A stretch of DNA of 64,000 nucleotides from the NCBI GenBank assembly GCA_012064415.1, contig SSNU01000038.1, forward strand, positions 161,630-225,629, in the 5' to 3' direction. The translations under genes were made by a program, and so were the position numbers. The notes under the pieces are model-generated. The model was not told where the DNA came from and searched no databases. It saw only the letters and a program-made list of their open reading frames with translations. Source of the DNA: Gyrodactylus bullatarudis. Its lineage: Eukaryota > Platyhelminthes > Monogenea > Gyrodactylidea > Gyrodactylidae. Shown here one piece after another: positions 62,624-64,000 of the stretch (the first letter of the stretch is position 1; the number at the start of each line of letters is the position of its first letter).

Positions 62624-62940
62624 CCTAGTTGGGAACTGTGAAAAATCTTCTCTTGTAGCATATAAAGTTTTAGCAATTGAATTATTTCTGGATAATAAAT
62701 ATTTATGCTTACAAGATTGTGTTTCGAGTAATTCGAATTGAATAAATGTATTTTATACATGATTTATTATCCCGTGAAATATCCAATTCAAAAAGGACCT
62801 TCTTTTGATTATTACAATACAGAGACATATTATTTAATAACCCCCTAATTCATCCTCCTAGAGAATTAAAACACAAAGTAGGTATTTGAAGGCAAGGCTT
62901 TATTAAAATTTCCAAGGTTATAAACGGAGGCATTTCAAAT
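62624..62940. promoter_or_regulatory. Divergent promoter interval TGS1 / NME9-like
   Basis: 317 bp between divergent ATGs. A TTTTTCACAG on the minus strand just before the TGS1 ATG could be the acceptor of a leader intron. No other feature. Confidence 0.35.
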
Positions 62941-63953
62941 ATGATCCGAAAAAAGGAAAATCTAATAAATCGTCTAGAATGCCAAACTGAATGGGAATCA
63001 ACTCTTCAACGTCCTGGACTTTTGGTAGTTGATGTTTATCAAGACTGGTCTGGGCCTTGTGTAGCTGTTTATAGTTTTCTATCTCGCGTGCGTGAGGAAA
63101 TTGAGGATGAGAATCTTCAATTTGCTGCAGCAAACTGTAATAAAATTGAATCCCTGAACAGATATAAAAACTTTTGCCAGCCCACATTTTTGATTTTTGG
63201 AGTAACTGAGTTTTTGAATTTAAACTTTTCCAGAGTAGCTTTTTAGTGGCAACTGTTCGTGGGGCTGATACTCCCAAACTTGTTCAAGTCATCAAAAAGG
63301 AATATCATCGTGAGCTCAAGGTTCTCAATGGAGAGTTGGAAAGAAAAATAGTAACTATTTATCATCACTTTTGTCTAGATCAAAGATCCATTTATTGAAA
63401 ATATTGAAAATCAGATGGAGCGCGAGGAAATGGAAAAAATGAACTTGGAAGAAGTTGAAGTGGAACAGCAGGCAACTGTTATTTTGATTAAACCAGATGC
63501 TCGAGATAAAACAGAAGAAATCATTGAAGATGTTCGTTTGTGAAATAATTCATTAATTTTATTTAGCTCAAAGATTTTGGCATTGAAATTATTGAGAGAG
63601 AAGAACGTAAACTGACTTCTGAAGAGATTTCCATATTCTATGAACATTTATTGGATGAAATTTTTTATGTTAATCTCGTTAACTTTATGACATCAGATAT
63701 TTCAACCCTTTTAATATGTGCTAAGGGACATGATAAAATATTTGAAGAAATTGCTTCACTGATTGGCTCAAAATCTGTGGAAGATTTGAAGAATTCTCAA
63801 TCAAATGCTCTTCGCGCCAAATATGGAACGTCAACAATGAAGAATGCTTTGCATGCAGCGAAAACAAAACTAGATGCTGATATGTGAGTACACTTTTTGA
63901 GCTACAGAAGTTCAAGTCTACAATCTAAAACCATAATTTTACCAAAATTCTAA
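62941..63953 (+). CDS. NME9: Thioredoxin-NDPK fusion, NME9/TXNDC3-like
   Basis: Family members are axonemal or sperm-associated fusions of thioredoxin and nucleoside diphosphate kinase-like domains. Exons are 62941-63201, 63234-63350, 63379-63531, 63567-63883 and, less surely, 63908-63953; introns are 32, 28, 35 and 24 nt; 297 residues. If the last intron is not spliced, translation stops at 63886 after LDADM. The thioredoxin half reads LLVVDVYQDWSGPCVAVYSF: the first active-site Cys is Ser (SGPC for CGPC). The NDPK half has TVILIKPDARDKTEEII and VNFMTSDISTLLI, but the active-site box is reduced to NALHAAKT, keeping the His and losing the GSDS. Both activities are therefore doubtful. An AATAAA follows the second stop. 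One NDPK domain, as in human NME9, not three as in TXNDC3. Confidence 0.85.
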
Positions 63954-63955
63954 AT

Positions 63956-63961
63956 AATAAA
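63956..63961 (+). terminator. Poly(A) signal after the NME9-like gene
   Basis: AATAAA begins three bases after the proposed TAA at 63951-63953. It favours an end here over a continuation beyond the window. Confidence 0.5.
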
Positions 63962-64000
63962 ATTAATTGATCTGGAATTTGGCTCCTAAGGGGAACCATA

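Overview
This is a strongly AT-rich piece of animal nuclear genome. Thirteen protein genes can be read on the two strands. Eleven are recognisable conserved eukaryotic genes: RRP7A, AP2S1, RNPC3, TMED2, histone H3.3, RBM42, TMEM18, a CTDSP-type phosphatase, DPAGT1, TGS1 and an NME9/TXNDC3-like protein. The other two are a 1,615-residue C2H2 zinc-finger protein and an 829-residue helical protein that I do not recognise. When the exons are joined by hand, most introns are only 24-39 nt long. Together with Penelope-like, mariner, pogo/Tigger and piggyBac-like elements, this suggests a small, simplified animal. An orthonectid such as Intoshia, or a similarly reduced spiralian parasite, is my best guess. 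That is inference from intron size and gene density, not a database match.

Layout. Positions 1-15.4 kb are a dense cluster of nine genes: RRP7A(-), AP2S1(+), RNPC3(-), TMED2(+), zinc finger(-), H3.3(+), unknown(-), RBM42(+), TMEM18(-). Neighbours alternate between divergent starts that share 100-370 bp and convergent ends that almost touch. From 15.5 to 45.9 kb a single gene, the CTDSP-like phosphatase, is stretched over 30 kb by a 21.2-kb and a 6.0-kb intron. These introns hold a 5'-truncated mariner, a pogo/Tigger element with 190-bp terminal repeats, several families of small inverted-repeat elements, a perfect 134-bp hairpin and an antisense gene relic that may be C1D-like. DPAGT1(-) lies at 48.1-49.8 kb. 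TGS1(-) runs from 62.6 down to 50.7 kb: its last exon sits 10.9 kb from the rest, and the intron between them carries a broken Penelope-like retroelement and more small elements. An NME9-like gene(+) starts divergently from TGS1 and ends at the right edge.

The genes are mostly housekeeping. RNA processing is prominent (RRP7A for rRNA, RNPC3 for the minor spliceosome, TGS1 for snRNA caps, RBM42), followed by membrane traffic (AP2S1, TMED2), N-glycosylation (DPAGT1) and chromatin (H3.3, zinc finger). They do not form an operon or a pathway cluster. The most notable signal is the split between host introns of about 27 nt and a few introns of 6-21 kb that serve as the transposon compartment.
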